Shown: positions 17,112 through 26,215 of the stretch, one piece after another
Layout: the number at the start of each line of letters is the position of its first letter
Numbering within the stretch: the first letter of the stretch is position 1
Assembly (NCBI RefSeq): GCF_000218485.1
Contig: NZ_AFPB01000022.1
Span: forward strand, 1 to 57,084
Source of the DNA: Aquimarina agarivorans
GTDB taxonomy: Bacteria > Bacteroidota > Bacteroidia > Flavobacteriales > Flavobacteriaceae
DNA: 57,084 nucleotides
Reading direction: 5' to 3'
Made by a program: the position numbers and the translations under genes
Notes under the pieces: model-generated
The model's database searches: none
Seen by the model: only the letters and a program-made list of their open reading frames with translations
Told to the model about the DNA's origin: nothing

Positions 17112-18518
17112 TTACATTTTAATGAAGCTCTTAGTAATGGTAGCGCCATTGTCAGCATCAGTCAACTTAAGGATATAAAAACCTTTTTCAATGTTGATAT
17201 CATCAATGGCGTTTGAACTTTTTAAAACTCCAGTTTTTGCAATGCTACCATCTAAAGCCATGATATCAAATTTTAAATTGTTTACTTGTTCCATTCCTGT
17301 AATGTTTATATTATTTTGAACAGGGTTAGGATATATAGTAATTGAACTGTCATCCAAGGTCACAAAAGTGTTAGTCGATAAAACGCCTAATTGAATGCCA
17401 GGATTATCAGAATCATTTACAATTTTACTTTTATCTACGTTTTCAAACCTTCGTAAGGACATCCATTGGTTATTTTCTAATACGTGACTTATTCCCCATG
17501 AAACTCCCGATACAGGAGAGGTTTCATTATTTATTGAGCGATACAGGCCAGCTGCTTCTGGGTAATCTGTATTTCTAGGCTGAAGTCTAATAAATTCTTG
17601 AACTCTACCCTTTAAATCAAAATTTATTCCATCATCTGCATATTGTAGCGTAGCAAATTCGGGTCCATCTTGATGAACCATAATACCAAGTCCTTCGCCT
17701 GATTTCCATACACAAACTTCGTGACCAGTATTGGTAATAGGATTGGATGGGGATTTTACAAAAGGTCCTGTTGGACTATCTGAAATTGCAACCCCCCACT
17801 TAACTTGTTTGTCAAGATCCCAAATTCCAAGTCCGCAAATATTACCTTCATTTCCTTCACCTTTGTAAAATAGGTAAAATTTATCTTTAAAAAACATTAA
17901 ACAGGGATCATGAACTGCATTACTATCAAATACTTTTTGATTTCCAGTAACAGGAGTTGGCGCTAACAAAGGAGTTGTAAGTTTTTCCCAAGGACCATCT
18001 GGAGATTGAGACTTAGCCATAGCAATGGTATTTCGTCCAAAAATCCCCTCAGTATTGGATGCAGCCTGATAAATTAAGTAAAAAGTGCCTTCGTGGTAAA
18101 AAACTTCAGTAGTAAAAGCTGAACGATGATCTAAAGATCCAGCGGGTCCCCTGCCAACAGCAACGCCTTGCTCATTCCAGGTGTTTCCATCTAAAGATGT
18201 GGCATAATACAAATCATTCATATCCCAAGGTGCTATTTTATCCTTCATGCTAGTTCTACTATAAGAATACCAAACGTAATATTTGCCTTCTACTTTTAAT
18301 ACGGAACTGGGATCTCTTCTAACAAAGTTTGGGTTTGGTGCCAAGTCACCATTAAGTCTAAATAAATCATAAGTGATATTCCATTCAGGGTCTTCGTTAA
18401 AAACAACATCACAGCCGTTTTTAGCATATTCTTCTAAACGAAGTGTAGCTTTACTTTTTTGAGCAAAACTTGTAAATACAATACATACAAGGCTAACTAA
18501 TAAGGTGGTTTTTTTCAT
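17112..18518 (-). CDS. Secreted GH117-like five-bladed beta-propeller glycosidase with T9SS sorting domain
   Basis: A 468-residue protein with a signal peptide ending at SFAQ (about residue 19), a catalytic propeller (about 35-375) and a C-terminal sorting domain (about 390-468) starting at YPNPVQNN. The propeller shows the sugar-hydrolase rungs RRDPSSVLKVEGKYYVWYS, DLYYATSLDGNTWNEQGVAV, HDPCLMFFKDKFYLFYKG and GHEVCVWKSGEG. In GH117 an Asp acts as base and, unusually, a His as acid; the RRDP Asp and the GHEVCVW His are the candidates. GH117 enzymes remove terminal 3,6-anhydro-L-galactose units from agar-type oligosaccharides. GH43/GH32-like alternatives are less likely. A -7 candidate TACGTTTG (minus strand) is at 18614-18621. 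Confidence 0.72.
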   Translation of the reverse strand: MKKTTLLVSLVCIVFTSFAQKSKATLRLEEYAKNGCDVVFNEDPEWNITYDLFRLNGDLAPNPNFVRRDPSSVLKVEGKYYVWYSYSRTSMKDKIAPWDMNDLYYATSLDGNTWNEQGVAVGRGPAGSLDHRSAFTTEVFYHEGTFYLIYQAASNTEGIFGRNTIAMAKSQSPDGPWEKLTTPLLAPTPVTGNQKVFDSNAVHDPCLMFFKDKFYLFYKGEGNEGNICGLGIWDLDKQVKWGVAISDSPTGPFVKSPSNPITNTGHEVCVWKSGEGLGIMVHQDGPEFATLQYADDGINFDLKGRVQEFIRLQPRNTDYPEAAGLYRSINNETSPVSGVSWGISHVLENNQWMSLRRFENVDKSKIVNDSDNPGIQLGVLSTNTFVTLDDSSITIYPNPVQNNINITGMEQVNNLKFDIMALDGSIAKTGVLKSSNAIDDINIEKGFYILKLTDADNGATITKSFIKM

Positions 18519-18896
18519 TTTAATTATTTGTAGTGATGAAATTAGTTTTATCGGTTCTTTGGCCTTTTCTTTTAATAAAAAAAGTCATACAATAAAATAA
18601 TGTGTTTCGTTGACAAACGTAGGATACGACTATTTGTTGCTAAGCGGTTTCATAAATTTTTTCAATACTTTAATCCGCATGATTCACTTAAAAAGCAGAA
18701 CGTTATTGCGATAAAAATTAATTGATAAAATTTTAAACAAACCTCATAATGGTAAACAGATAATAATTTATTGGTTTTTATAGTTTTAAAACTCATTTTA
18801 AGTCTGCGATTTTGAGTTTATAAAATATTATATCTTTTCAAAATAGATCAACGCTTATATGAATTGTATTTTTGTAGAAAAACTTAATCGAATTTC
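18519..18896. promoter_or_regulatory. Divergent promoter region, GH117-like gene and waaA
   Basis: This 378-bp region has a minus-strand -7 box TACGTTTG at 18614-18621 for the glycosidase gene. A plus-strand -7 box TATTTTTG at 18867-18874 lies 22 bases before the waaA ATG. No clear -33 partners, repeats or genes are visible in the rest. Confidence 0.5.
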
Positions 18897-20118
18897 ATGT
18901 TGCGATTGCTGTATAATTTATTTTCTTATCTGTTTGAATTTATAATGCCATTTTTAACGGTAATTTCGCCCAAAATGAAGTTATTTGTTGTTGGTCGAAT
19001 ACATTCAAAAAAAACCTTGCAAACGGCAGATTTTTCTAAAAGTAGTTGGCTTTGGTTTCATTGTGCATCTTTAGGGGAGTTTGAGCAAGCCGTACCTTTA
19101 ATAGAAAAACTAAAAAAAGATCATACTAAAATACTGGTCACTTTCTTTTCGCCTTCTGGTTTTGAAGTTAAAAAGAATCATAAACTAATCGATCGCGCAC
19201 TATACTTACCTATCGATACGCCTAAAAATGCTAAATTATTGGTGCAAAGCGTTAAACCTAAGGCGGCTTATTTTATTAAATATGATTTTTGGGAAAATTA
19301 TTTTAAAGCCTTAACAAAGCATCAAGTGCCAATATATATGGTGTCTTCAAATTTTAGGGCAAATCAATTGTACTTTACATGGTACGGTGCTTTTTTTAAA
19401 AAAACATTAAAAAGAGTTTCTCATTTTTTTGTGCAGAATGAGGCCTCCAAACAAATTTTAAATTTGAATGGTTTTAATAATGTAACCATAAGTGGAGATA
19501 CTCGTTTTGACCGAGTTAATGCTCAGTTACAAATGGATAATAAATTGGATTTTATGGAAGCATTTATTAATAATAGGGTATGTGTTGTTTTAGGGAGTAC
19601 ATGGCCTGATTGCACTTTCGCTTACGCAGAAGCTATAAATACAAGTTCAGCCAATGTGTGCTTTGTTATAGCACCTCATGAAATTAAACCTGATAAAATT
19701 AAAGCGTTACTAAGTAAAATCAAAGTAAGTAAAAGTGTGCTTTCTGAAGGGGTTGATTCTAACTCTAAAGTACTAGTTGTTGATGCTATTGGATATCTGA
19801 CTAAAATTTATAGTTATGCGAATATTGCTTATGTTGGTGGCGCCATGGGAACTACAGGCTTGCACAATATTTTAGAACCTGCTGTGTTTGGAGTGCCAGT
19901 TTTAGTTGGTCCAAACATAAGTAAATTTCCTGAGGCAACAGCATTGGAAAGGCACGGAGGACTTAAAGTAGTTACGGATCAAAAAAAGTTTTCAAAATAC
20001 TTTAGAAAAATTGTTGTTAAATGATAAACTTAGGCATAATATGGGAAAAGCATCAAGAGATTTTGTCGCAAGTCAAGTTGGAGCAACAAAAGCTATTGTG
20101 GAAAATACTACGTTTTAA
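18897..20118 (+). CDS. waaA: 3-deoxy-D-manno-octulosonic acid (Kdo) transferase, frameshifted near the 3' end
   Basis: Transfers Kdo from CMP-Kdo to the lipid A precursor at the cytoplasmic face of the inner membrane. Recognised by the membrane-proximal N-terminus, WLWFHCASLGEFEQAVPLIE, the CMP-Kdo region VVLGSTWPDCT...IAPHEIKPDKI and YVGGAMGTTGLHNILEPAVFGVPV. The uninterrupted frame ends at 20024 after 375 residues with an odd tail (KYFRKIVVK). Dropping one T at 20001-20003 continues as KYLEKLLLNDKLRHNMGKAS and RDFVASQVGATKAIVENTTF to a TAA at 20118, giving 406 residues, the usual size and ending. The restored end overlaps the convergent gene by 11 bp. Either a sequence error or a recent +1 mutation. 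Confidence 0.88.
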
Positions 20119-20884
20119 ATTTTGAAAAAAAGATGTTTATTTGGCTAACCAATTTTAAGAAAAAATCATACAGATCGGCAATGATATAGTTGTTATCACT
20201 CAAATACATGGTGTCTAAAATTATAGTAAATTCATTGTGAATACTTTCTATTGAAAACAGCGCCGTGTGTAAATGCTCAAAAATTTCAAAATTTAAAGTT
20301 TTTAGTAAAAAAATATTTCCACCTAGGTCATTAACAAATGATTTTGCTTTGTTAGGATTTTTATTAATAGTAGTAGCTAAATAGTGGTCGCATTTTTCTA
20401 ATTCCTGCTTTAAATAGGCAGCAACTTTTTTCCCTTCTGCGTTAAGCTTAACAAGTTGAAAAAATGTACAAAACCACCCTTTGTCAAAATAGTCTTTAAT
20501 TTGAGCATTTTCTATGACAGTTTGGTATATGGAATAGTCATCAGGTAAGTCCGAGTGCACTTTTTTTACGTAACTTGTTAGCGGATATCTGGTGTTTTTT
20601 AATAAAATTCGGGTAAAATAATAATCAAACTGGTCTGTTTCGTATTCGGAAAAACAACTTCCAGCGGTAATAAAAGTAGCTGAACTTAAAGGGTCCTTTT
20701 GTATAAAAATGACTTGCTTTAACGATAGGTTAAGCAGGGTGAGTTTAATGCAATCAATAATTAAAATGTTGTTGCAATTGATGAGTAATTCGGTAGTCGT
20801 TGGGGGTAATTTTTTTAATAAACCAATGTCAATAGTTTTAGTTTCAGCATTAGCATTAAAAGACGGAAATGCTGATTTACTCAT
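20108..20884 (-). CDS. Hypothetical protein
   Basis: A 258-residue soluble protein without signal peptide or membrane segment that I do not recognise. The first ~100 residues alternate beta strands and short helices (TTTELLINCNNILIIDCIKL, VIFIQKDPLSSATFITAG). The rest is mainly helical, with a Phe/Tyr/Leu-rich second half ending in FFLKLVSQINIFFSKFKT. It has three Cys but no paired metal-binding motif. It is convergent with waaA, overlapping its restored end, and lies about 100 bp downstream of a deoxynucleoside kinase gene on the other side. It could be a lineage-specific flavobacterial protein; no function is proposed. Confidence 0.6.
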   Translation of the reverse strand: MSKSAFPSFNANAETKTIDIGLLKKLPPTTTELLINCNNILIIDCIKLTLLNLSLKQVIFIQKDPLSSATFITAGSCFSEYETDQFDYYFTRILLKNTRYPLTSYVKKVHSDLPDDYSIYQTVIENAQIKDYFDKGWFCTFFQLVKLNAEGKKVAAYLKQELEKCDHYLATTINKNPNKAKSFVNDLGGNIFLLKTLNFEIFEHLHTALFSIESIHNEFTIILDTMYLSDNNYIIADLYDFFLKLVSQINIFFSKFKT

Positions 20885-20982
20885 AACAAATTGGCTAAAT
20901 TTTAAGGGCTAAACTTTTGATTTTAATTCATTATGAAGTGAAGTCATTTGTTTTTTAACTGTAATATTGATTTTAGCAAAAA

Positions 20983-21597
20983 TTAAAATAGCCCATTAAG
21001 TTTGGCATTTATTTTATTAACAACTTCGCCCAAATCTTCAGGATTATTAACAAAATCAAGGTTGTCAACATCAATAATCAATAAATTTCCTTTGTCATAA
21101 CCTTTTATCCAATCTTCATAACGGTCATTTAGTTTACTTAAATAGTCAATTGAAATACTACTTTCATAATCACGACCACGATTATGGATTTGCTTTACTA
21201 AGTTGGGAATGCTGCTTCGTAGGTAAATCAATAAATCTGGTTTTGCAACTACGCTTTCCATAAGATCAAATAAAGAGCGGTAATTTTCAAAGTCTCGATT
21301 AGCCATTAATCCCATAGCATGCAAATTAGGGGCAAAAATATAGGCATCCTCATAAATACTCCGGTCTTGAATGGTCGGTTTACCTGATGCTCTTATGTCC
21401 AAAATCTGTCTAAAACGGCTATTTAAAAAGTATACTTGTAAATTAAACGACCAGCGATCCATGGTGTTGTAAAAATCTTCTAAATATGGATTTTCCAAAA
21501 CATCCTCATACAATGGCGACCATTTAAAATGTTTTGCCAATAATTCGGTTAGACTAGTTTTTCCAGCGCCTATGTTTCCTGCGACAGCTATATGCAT
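20983..21597 (-). CDS. Deoxynucleoside kinase
   Basis: A 204-residue P-loop enzyme of the dNK family (deoxyadenosine/deoxyguanosine kinase-like) that phosphorylates deoxynucleosides for salvage. Visible elements are the P-loop GNIGAGKTSLT (residues 7-17), the substrate-site Glu in YEDVLENPYL, the DRS motif QDRSIYEDAYIFA and a lid-type Arg segment IHNRGRDYE. The length is normal for the bacterial family. It starts 5 bases after the stop of the upstream secreted-protein gene, so the two are probably co-transcribed, although a functional link is not obvious. Confidence 0.9.
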   Translation of the reverse strand: MHIAVAGNIGAGKTSLTELLAKHFKWSPLYEDVLENPYLEDFYNTMDRWSFNLQVYFLNSRFRQILDIRASGKPTIQDRSIYEDAYIFAPNLHAMGLMANRDFENYRSLFDLMESVVAKPDLLIYLRSSIPNLVKQIHNRGRDYESSISIDYLSKLNDRYEDWIKGYDKGNLLIIDVDNLDFVNNPEDLGEVVNKINAKLNGLF

Positions 21598-21602
21598 AGT
21601 GG

Positions 21603-22406
21603 TTAATTTGAAGATAAAGTTAATTGGTACGTATAAACGTTGCTTCCATTGTAAATATAAAGTTTTTCATTTCTTACGGAAAAATCTTGCCAATTATTTT
21701 GTAAAATAGACGATGAACTGAGTGCATTCAAAGATTTATCAAAAAGTAAAAACTCATTTTTATTGTTAGTAGCTACTACGTACTTGTTGTTTAAAAAAAT
21801 ATTTTCAATAGCGGAATGATCCGTGCAATGAAGTTTAGTGCCGTAAATGTTATAACTGCATATTTTAGAATCAAAAAGCACGTAAGCCGTATTGAAATCT
21901 GCGGTTAGTTGTAACGGTTTTTCTGAAAAAGGAATGGTTTGACTTAGCGTAATATTGCTTTGATAATTATAAAATTCCAAACTATTTGATATTTCGTTAT
22001 GTAACCAAACTTCTTGATTCTTGGTATTTTCAGCCCATAGAGCAATTTTTGAGGGTTGAATGGTATTTAAATCAATCCGTAGTGTTTCGTTCAAAAATCG
22101 ATCCAAAAAAACTATAGTATTGGTTTCTTTATAAAAAACGAGTATTTGTAGCGAGTTTAGTAATGAAATATTTGTGGGCTCTCCTAATTCATAATTAGTG
22201 TAAACCCATTTATCGGTGTTGTTAGTTTTAGTTATAATCTCGTCCTTGGTAAAATAAAGAAATTGATGAGTGTCAGTACCAATAAATTTATCGTAGGTGT
22301 TTTTTGGAGTAACAGTGCTGTCAATTAATTTAAAATTAATTTCCTGAGCATTCCCAGCCGTTGCCGATAAGCAAAAAAAAAGTAAGAGTATATTTTTTAA
22401 AACCAT
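21603..22406 (-). CDS. Hypothetical secreted beta-rich protein
   Basis: A 267-residue protein with a signal peptide (MVLKNILLLFFCLSATAGNA-Q). The mature part is rich in short beta strands with repeats of the type ILVFYKETNTIVFLD, FNTAYVLFDSKICSYNIY and KYVVATNNKNEFLLFDKS, suggesting a partial beta-propeller or WD-like fold. The in-frame TTG at 22424 is rejected as a start because it lies inside the -7 box at 22422-22429; the ATG at 22406 places the signal peptide correctly. It precedes the deoxynucleoside kinase gene by 5 bases. I recall similar proteins beside this kinase in flavobacteria but know no function. Confidence 0.7.
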   Translation of the reverse strand: MVLKNILLLFFCLSATAGNAQEINFKLIDSTVTPKNTYDKFIGTDTHQFLYFTKDEIITKTNNTDKWVYTNYELGEPTNISLLNSLQILVFYKETNTIVFLDRFLNETLRIDLNTIQPSKIALWAENTKNQEVWLHNEISNSLEFYNYQSNITLSQTIPFSEKPLQLTADFNTAYVLFDSKICSYNIYGTKLHCTDHSAIENIFLNNKYVVATNNKNEFLLFDKSLNALSSSSILQNNWQDFSVRNEKLYIYNGSNVYTYQLTLSSN

Positions 22407-22421
22407 TGAAAAAGAGCTAAG

Positions 22422-22429
22422 CAAATATA
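22422..22429 (-). promoter_or_regulatory. -7 promoter box (TATATTTG) for the secreted protein-dNK transcript
   Basis: A perfect TAnnTTTG on the minus strand, 15 bases before the chosen ATG at 22406, leaving a very short leader. No -33 box was identified. Confidence 0.5.
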
Positions 22430-22570
22430 TTGAAAAGATTCATTTGTTTTGTGAAGAAAACAGTAGTAATAGCTGATATTTGTAATGAAGTTATCATAAG
22501 AAATCATATAAGCCATCTGCAATAATTTTTAGTATGATCTGCTAAGCATTATGTATTTTAGTAAAACCAA

Positions 22571-23497
22571 ATGGATGCAAGTCTTAAATATGCGCAATTA
22601 ATTAAAAATGAAGCTAAGCGATTAGGCTTTATGTCATGCGGTATCAGTAAAGCGGGTTTTTTAGAGGAAGAAGCCCCGCGCTTAGAAAATTGGCTTAAAA
22701 ATAACATGCATGGAGAAATGCGTTACATGGAAAATCATTTTGATAAACGCTTAGATCCCACAAAATTGGTCGACGGAGCAAAAAGTGTGATATCTTTATT
22801 GTTGAATTACTATCCTGAAAAGTTACAACAGGACGCTGCGGCCCCTAAAATTTCCAAATACGCTTACGGTCAGGATTATCATCATGTTATAAAATCAAAG
22901 TTGAAAGAATTGCATCATTTTATTTCCGAAGAAATAGGAGAAGTTGGTGGTAGGGCTTTTGTGGATTCTGCACCAGTTTTAGATAAGGCCTGGGCCCAAA
23001 AAAGCGGTTTGGGTTGGGTAGGAAAAAACACCAATCTAATTCAAAAACAATCAGGTTCATTTTTTTTTATTGCAGAATTGATCCTGGATATTGAATTAGC
23101 TCAAGATCATGCGGTAACAGACCATTGTGGGAGTTGTACTGCGTGCATTGATGCTTGTCCAACGCAAGCCATAGTGGAGCCTTATGTTGTAGATGGAAGC
23201 AAATGCATTTCTTATTTTACAATTGAACTAAAAGAAAGTTTGCCAGCTAGCATGAAAGGGAAATTTGACAATTGGATGTTTGGGTGCGATGTATGTCAGG
23301 ATGTATGTCCTTGGAATCGCTTTTCAACAGCGCATAATGAGCCGTTATTTAACCCTCATCCAGAATTATTAGATATGACAAAAAAAGACTGGCAGGAAAT
23401 TACACAAGATGTTTTTTCAAAAGTTTTTCAAAAATCAGCTGTAAAAAGAACAAAATACCAAGGGTTAACCCGAAATATTAATTTTTTAAATGACTAG
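22571..23497 (+). CDS. queG: Epoxyqueuosine reductase QueG
   Basis: A 308-residue enzyme for the last step of queuosine synthesis in tRNA, reduction of epoxyqueuosine using cobalamin and two 4Fe-4S clusters. Cluster ligands are visible as [13 protein letters not shown] (about residues 188-200) and [10 protein letters not shown] (about 237-246). The conserved GKNTNLI and [14 protein letters not shown] segments are present, and the start [20 protein letters not shown] is the usual one. The length is normal for the shorter Bacteroidota form lacking the HEAT-repeat C-terminus. It stands alone, upstream of the heptamer array. Confidence 0.95.
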   Translation: MDASLKYAQLIKNEAKRLGFMSCGISKAGFLEEEAPRLENWLKNNMHGEMRYMENHFDKRLDPTKLVDGAKSVISLLLNYYPEKLQQDAAAPKISKYAYGQDYHHVIKSKLKELHHFISEEIGEVGGRAFVDSAPVLDKAWAQKSGLGWVGKNTNLIQKQSGSFFFIAELILDIELAQDHAVTDHCGSCTACIDACPTQAIVEPYVVDGSKCISYFTIELKESLPASMKGKFDNWMFGCDVCQDVCPWNRFSTAHNEPLFNPHPELLDMTKKDWQEITQDVFSKVFQKSAVKRTKYQGLTRNINFLND

Positions 23498-23801
23498 CTT
23501 TTGGATCTATACTAAAGATGCTTCGGGAATAATAATATTCAGGAGTATGTTTTTTAAATTGAAAGTCTGATTTTACACTTTAAATAACTGTGAAAAACTT
23601 CTTGATAAAAAGAAACATTTTAAGTCGCAATATGTAGCGTAAAACAAAAAAGATAGTACCTTAAAAGCCAAAAGCCAAAAGCCAAAAGCCAAAAGCCAAA
23701 AGCCAAAAGCCAAAAGCCAAAAGCCAAAAGCCAAAAGCCAAAAACCAAAAGCCAAAAACCAAAAGCCAAAAGCCAAAAACCGAAAACCAATAACCAATAA
23801 C
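23498..23801. other. 304-bp gap between queG and maeB
   Basis: The first 165 bp are AT-rich with no motif I can name. The remainder is the AAAAGCC heptamer array running to the maeB start codon. No TAnnTTTG box was found between the array and the ATG, so the maeB promoter should lie upstream of, or within, the array. Confidence 0.6.
23663..23801 (+). repeat. Heptanucleotide tandem array (AAAAGCC) abutting maeB
   Basis: Eleven uninterrupted AAAAGCC units (23663-23739) are followed in strict 7-bp phase by AAAAACC/AAAAGCC alternations, then decayed units GAAAACC, AATAACC and AATAACA, the last running into the maeB ATG. The opposite strand is open in more than one frame across the array (FWLLAFG repeats), an artefact of the sequence. 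The perfect 5' units and decayed 3' units suggest expansion at the 5' side. Confidence 0.95.
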
Positions 23802-26075
23802 ATGGATTCAGATAAAAAGAAAAAAGAAGCATTACAATACCATGCCGAACCTACACCTGGGAAAATAAAAGTAGTACCTACAAAAAAATACGATACGCAA
23901 CGTGATTTGTCACTAGCTTACTCGCCAGGGGTAGCGGAGCCTTGTTTAGCTATTGAAAAAGAGTTTAACGATGCATACAAATATACGGCAAAAGGAAACT
24001 TAGTGGCGGTAATTTCAAACGGAACAGCGGTTTTAGGGTTAGGAGATATTGGTGCTATGGCCTCAAAGCCAGTAATGGAAGGTAAAGGATTGTTGTTTAA
24101 AATTTTTGCTGATATTGATGTTTTTGATATTGAAGTTGATACAAAAAATGTGGATGCCTTTATTGAAACTGTTAAAAATATAGCGCCCACTTTTGGAGGG
24201 ATTAATCTAGAGGATATTAAAGCGCCTGAAGCTTTTGAAATAGAGCGTCGTTTAAAAGAAGAGCTGGATATTCCAGTAATGCATGATGATCAGCACGGGA
24301 CGGCTATAATTTCTGCGGCAGCGTTATTAAATGCCTGTGAATTGGTGGGTAAAAAAATTAGCGATGTAACCATTGTAATCAGTGGCGCGGGTGCAGCAGC
24401 AGTTTCATGTACTAGATTGTACAAGTCTTTTGGTGCTTTGGCCAAAAATATTGTGATGACCGATAGTAAAGGGGTTATACGCAAGGATCGTGGCAGTTTG
24501 ACCCCGCAAAAAGCAGAATTTGCTACCGACAGAGATTTAGACACGCTGGAAGATGCTTTAATCAATGCCGATGTGTTTATAGGGTTGTCAATGGCAAATT
24601 TAGTAACCCCTAAAATGTTGCTTTCCATGGCAAATGATCCTATAGTATTTGCAATGGCAAATCCAAATCCTGAAATTGACTATGATTTAGCGGTAAAAAC
24701 ACGTAAAGATATTATTATGGCTACTGGCCGAAGTGATCATCCTAATCAAGTAAACAATGTTTTAGGATTTCCATTTATTTTTCGTGGCGCGTTGGATGTT
24801 AGGGCTACGGCAATTAATGAAGAAATGAAGCAAGCGGCAGTAAAGGCATTAGCTGAATTAGCTAAAAAACCAGTGCCAGAACAGGTAAATATAGCATACA
24901 ACAAAACCAAATTGACATTTGGAAAGGATTACATTATTCCAAAACCTTTTGATCCGCGTTTAATTGGCGAAATTCCGGTAGCAGTTGCCAAAGCAGCTAT
25001 TGATAGCGGTGTGGCACAAATTGAAATTGAAGATTGGAATGCTTACAAACAACAGTTGTTAGGGAGGTTGGGTGATAATAATAAATTTTTGGAATTGCTT
25101 ATCGACCGAGCAAAGCAACAACCTAAAAGAGTGGTGTACGCAGAGGCGGATCAAATTCAGGTATTGAAAGCAGCACAAATAGCTTTTGAAGAGGGTATAG
25201 CAATTCCTGTTTTGTTAGGAAACAAAGCAATGATTTTGGAATTGATGAATGAAATAAAATTTGACGCTAAAGGTATTGAAATTATTGATCCAAAATCCAA
25301 TGATGAAGCAGCTCGCAGAGATTTGTATACGGAAAAATACTGGCAAGAGCGTCAGCGCAAAGGAATTACTTATTATGATGCTAAAAGTTTGATGCGAGAG
25401 CGTAATTATTTCGGTGCTATGATGGTAAATATGGGGGATGCAGATGCATTGCTTTCAGGGTATTCCCGAAGTTACAATCGGGTAATAAAACCTGTTTTAG
25501 AGTTAATTGGATTAGCGCCAGGAATACGTAGGGCTGCGGCAACCAACTTAATGATTACGGATTATGGGCCGTTGTTTGTTAGTGATACCTCAATTAATAT
25601 TACCCCTTCGGCAAAAGAACTGGCTAAAATTACTAGAATGACGGCGGCAACGTCTCGCTTTTTTGGAATTGATCCCGTTATTGCTATGGTTTCATACACT
25701 AACTTTAACACAGCCAAGGATATGGATGTGGCTAAAGTGAATGAGGCGGTTAGTTTACTGCATAGAACCTATCCGGAAATGGTGGTTGATGGGCCTGTGC
25801 AAACCGATTTTGCATTGAATAATAAAATGCTTAAAGAACGCTTTCCATTTTCGAAGCTAGTGAATAAAAGGGTGAACGCATTAGTGTTTCCTAACTTGAG
25901 CGCAGCAAATAGTACTTACAAATTGTTAAAAGAATTGCATAAAGCTTCATCAGTAGGGCCTATTTTAATGGGAATGAAAAAACCTGTACATATTTTACAA
26001 CTAGGTGCAAGTGTGGAAGAAATGGTAAACATGACTGCAATAGCTGTTGTTGATGCACAGGTAAAGCAGCAGTAG
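23802..26075 (+). CDS. maeB: NADP-dependent malic enzyme, MaeB type (malic enzyme-phosphotransacetylase fusion)
   Basis: A 757-residue enzyme that decarboxylates malate to pyruvate with NADP+. Residues ~1-430 form the malic enzyme part: YSPGVAEPCLAIEKE, HDDQHGTAIISAAALLNA (metal and substrate site), the nucleotide-binding VISGAGAAAVSC and ATGRSDHPNQVNN. Residues ~430-757 are a phosphotransacetylase-like domain (VVYAEADQIQVLKAAQIAFEEG ... LPHL-type C-terminal region), thought to be a regulatory acyl-CoA-sensing module rather than an active transferase. The length is standard for MaeB. The start is the first ATG after the heptamer array, so array length could affect its expression. Confidence 0.96.
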   Translation: MDSDKKKKEALQYHAEPTPGKIKVVPTKKYDTQRDLSLAYSPGVAEPCLAIEKEFNDAYKYTAKGNLVAVISNGTAVLGLGDIGAMASKPVMEGKGLLFKIFADIDVFDIEVDTKNVDAFIETVKNIAPTFGGINLEDIKAPEAFEIERRLKEELDIPVMHDDQHGTAIISAAALLNACELVGKKISDVTIVISGAGAAAVSCTRLYKSFGALAKNIVMTDSKGVIRKDRGSLTPQKAEFATDRDLDTLEDALINADVFIGLSMANLVTPKMLLSMANDPIVFAMANPNPEIDYDLAVKTRKDIIMATGRSDHPNQVNNVLGFPFIFRGALDVRATAINEEMKQAAVKALAELAKKPVPEQVNIAYNKTKLTFGKDYIIPKPFDPRLIGEIPVAVAKAAIDSGVAQIEIEDWNAYKQQLLGRLGDNNKFLELLIDRAKQQPKRVVYAEADQIQVLKAAQIAFEEGIAIPVLLGNKAMILELMNEIKFDAKGIEIIDPKSNDEAARRDLYTEKYWQERQRKGITYYDAKSLMRERNYFGAMMVNMGDADALLSGYSRSYNRVIKPVLELIGLAPGIRRAAATNLMITDYGPLFVSDTSINITPSAKELAKITRMTAATSRFFGIDPVIAMVSYTNFNTAKDMDVAKVNEAVSLLHRTYPEMVVDGPVQTDFALNNKMLKERFPFSKLVNKRVNALVFPNLSAANSTYKLLKELHKASSVGPILMGMKKPVHILQLGASVEEMVNMTAIAVVDAQVKQQ

Positions 26076-26185
26076 TTTATTCGTGATTTTTCTGTTTTTT
26101 ATAACAAATCATTTGTCAGAAATACTTTACGAATCCTTTCGGGGTAACTAACAAGGACGTAGGTGCAAAAAGTTAATTATTTTAG

Positions 26186-26193
26186 TATTTTTG
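26186..26193 (+). promoter_or_regulatory. -7 promoter box (TATTTTTG) for ruvA-sprA
   Basis: A perfect TAnnTTTG 22 bases before the ruvA ATG, in the 140-bp gap after maeB. No matching -33 element was identified. Confidence 0.5.
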
Positions 26194-26215
26194 ACAACTA
26201 ATCTTATTCGTTTTT

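Noticed and set aside
23663..23801. CRISPR-like array
   Set aside because: Units are 7 bp and contiguous with no spacers, and no cas genes are nearby.
23573..23832. Minus-strand frames encoding FWLLAFG repeats
   Set aside because: They are translations of the heptamer array in two frames, with no start region or family; an artefact of the repeat.
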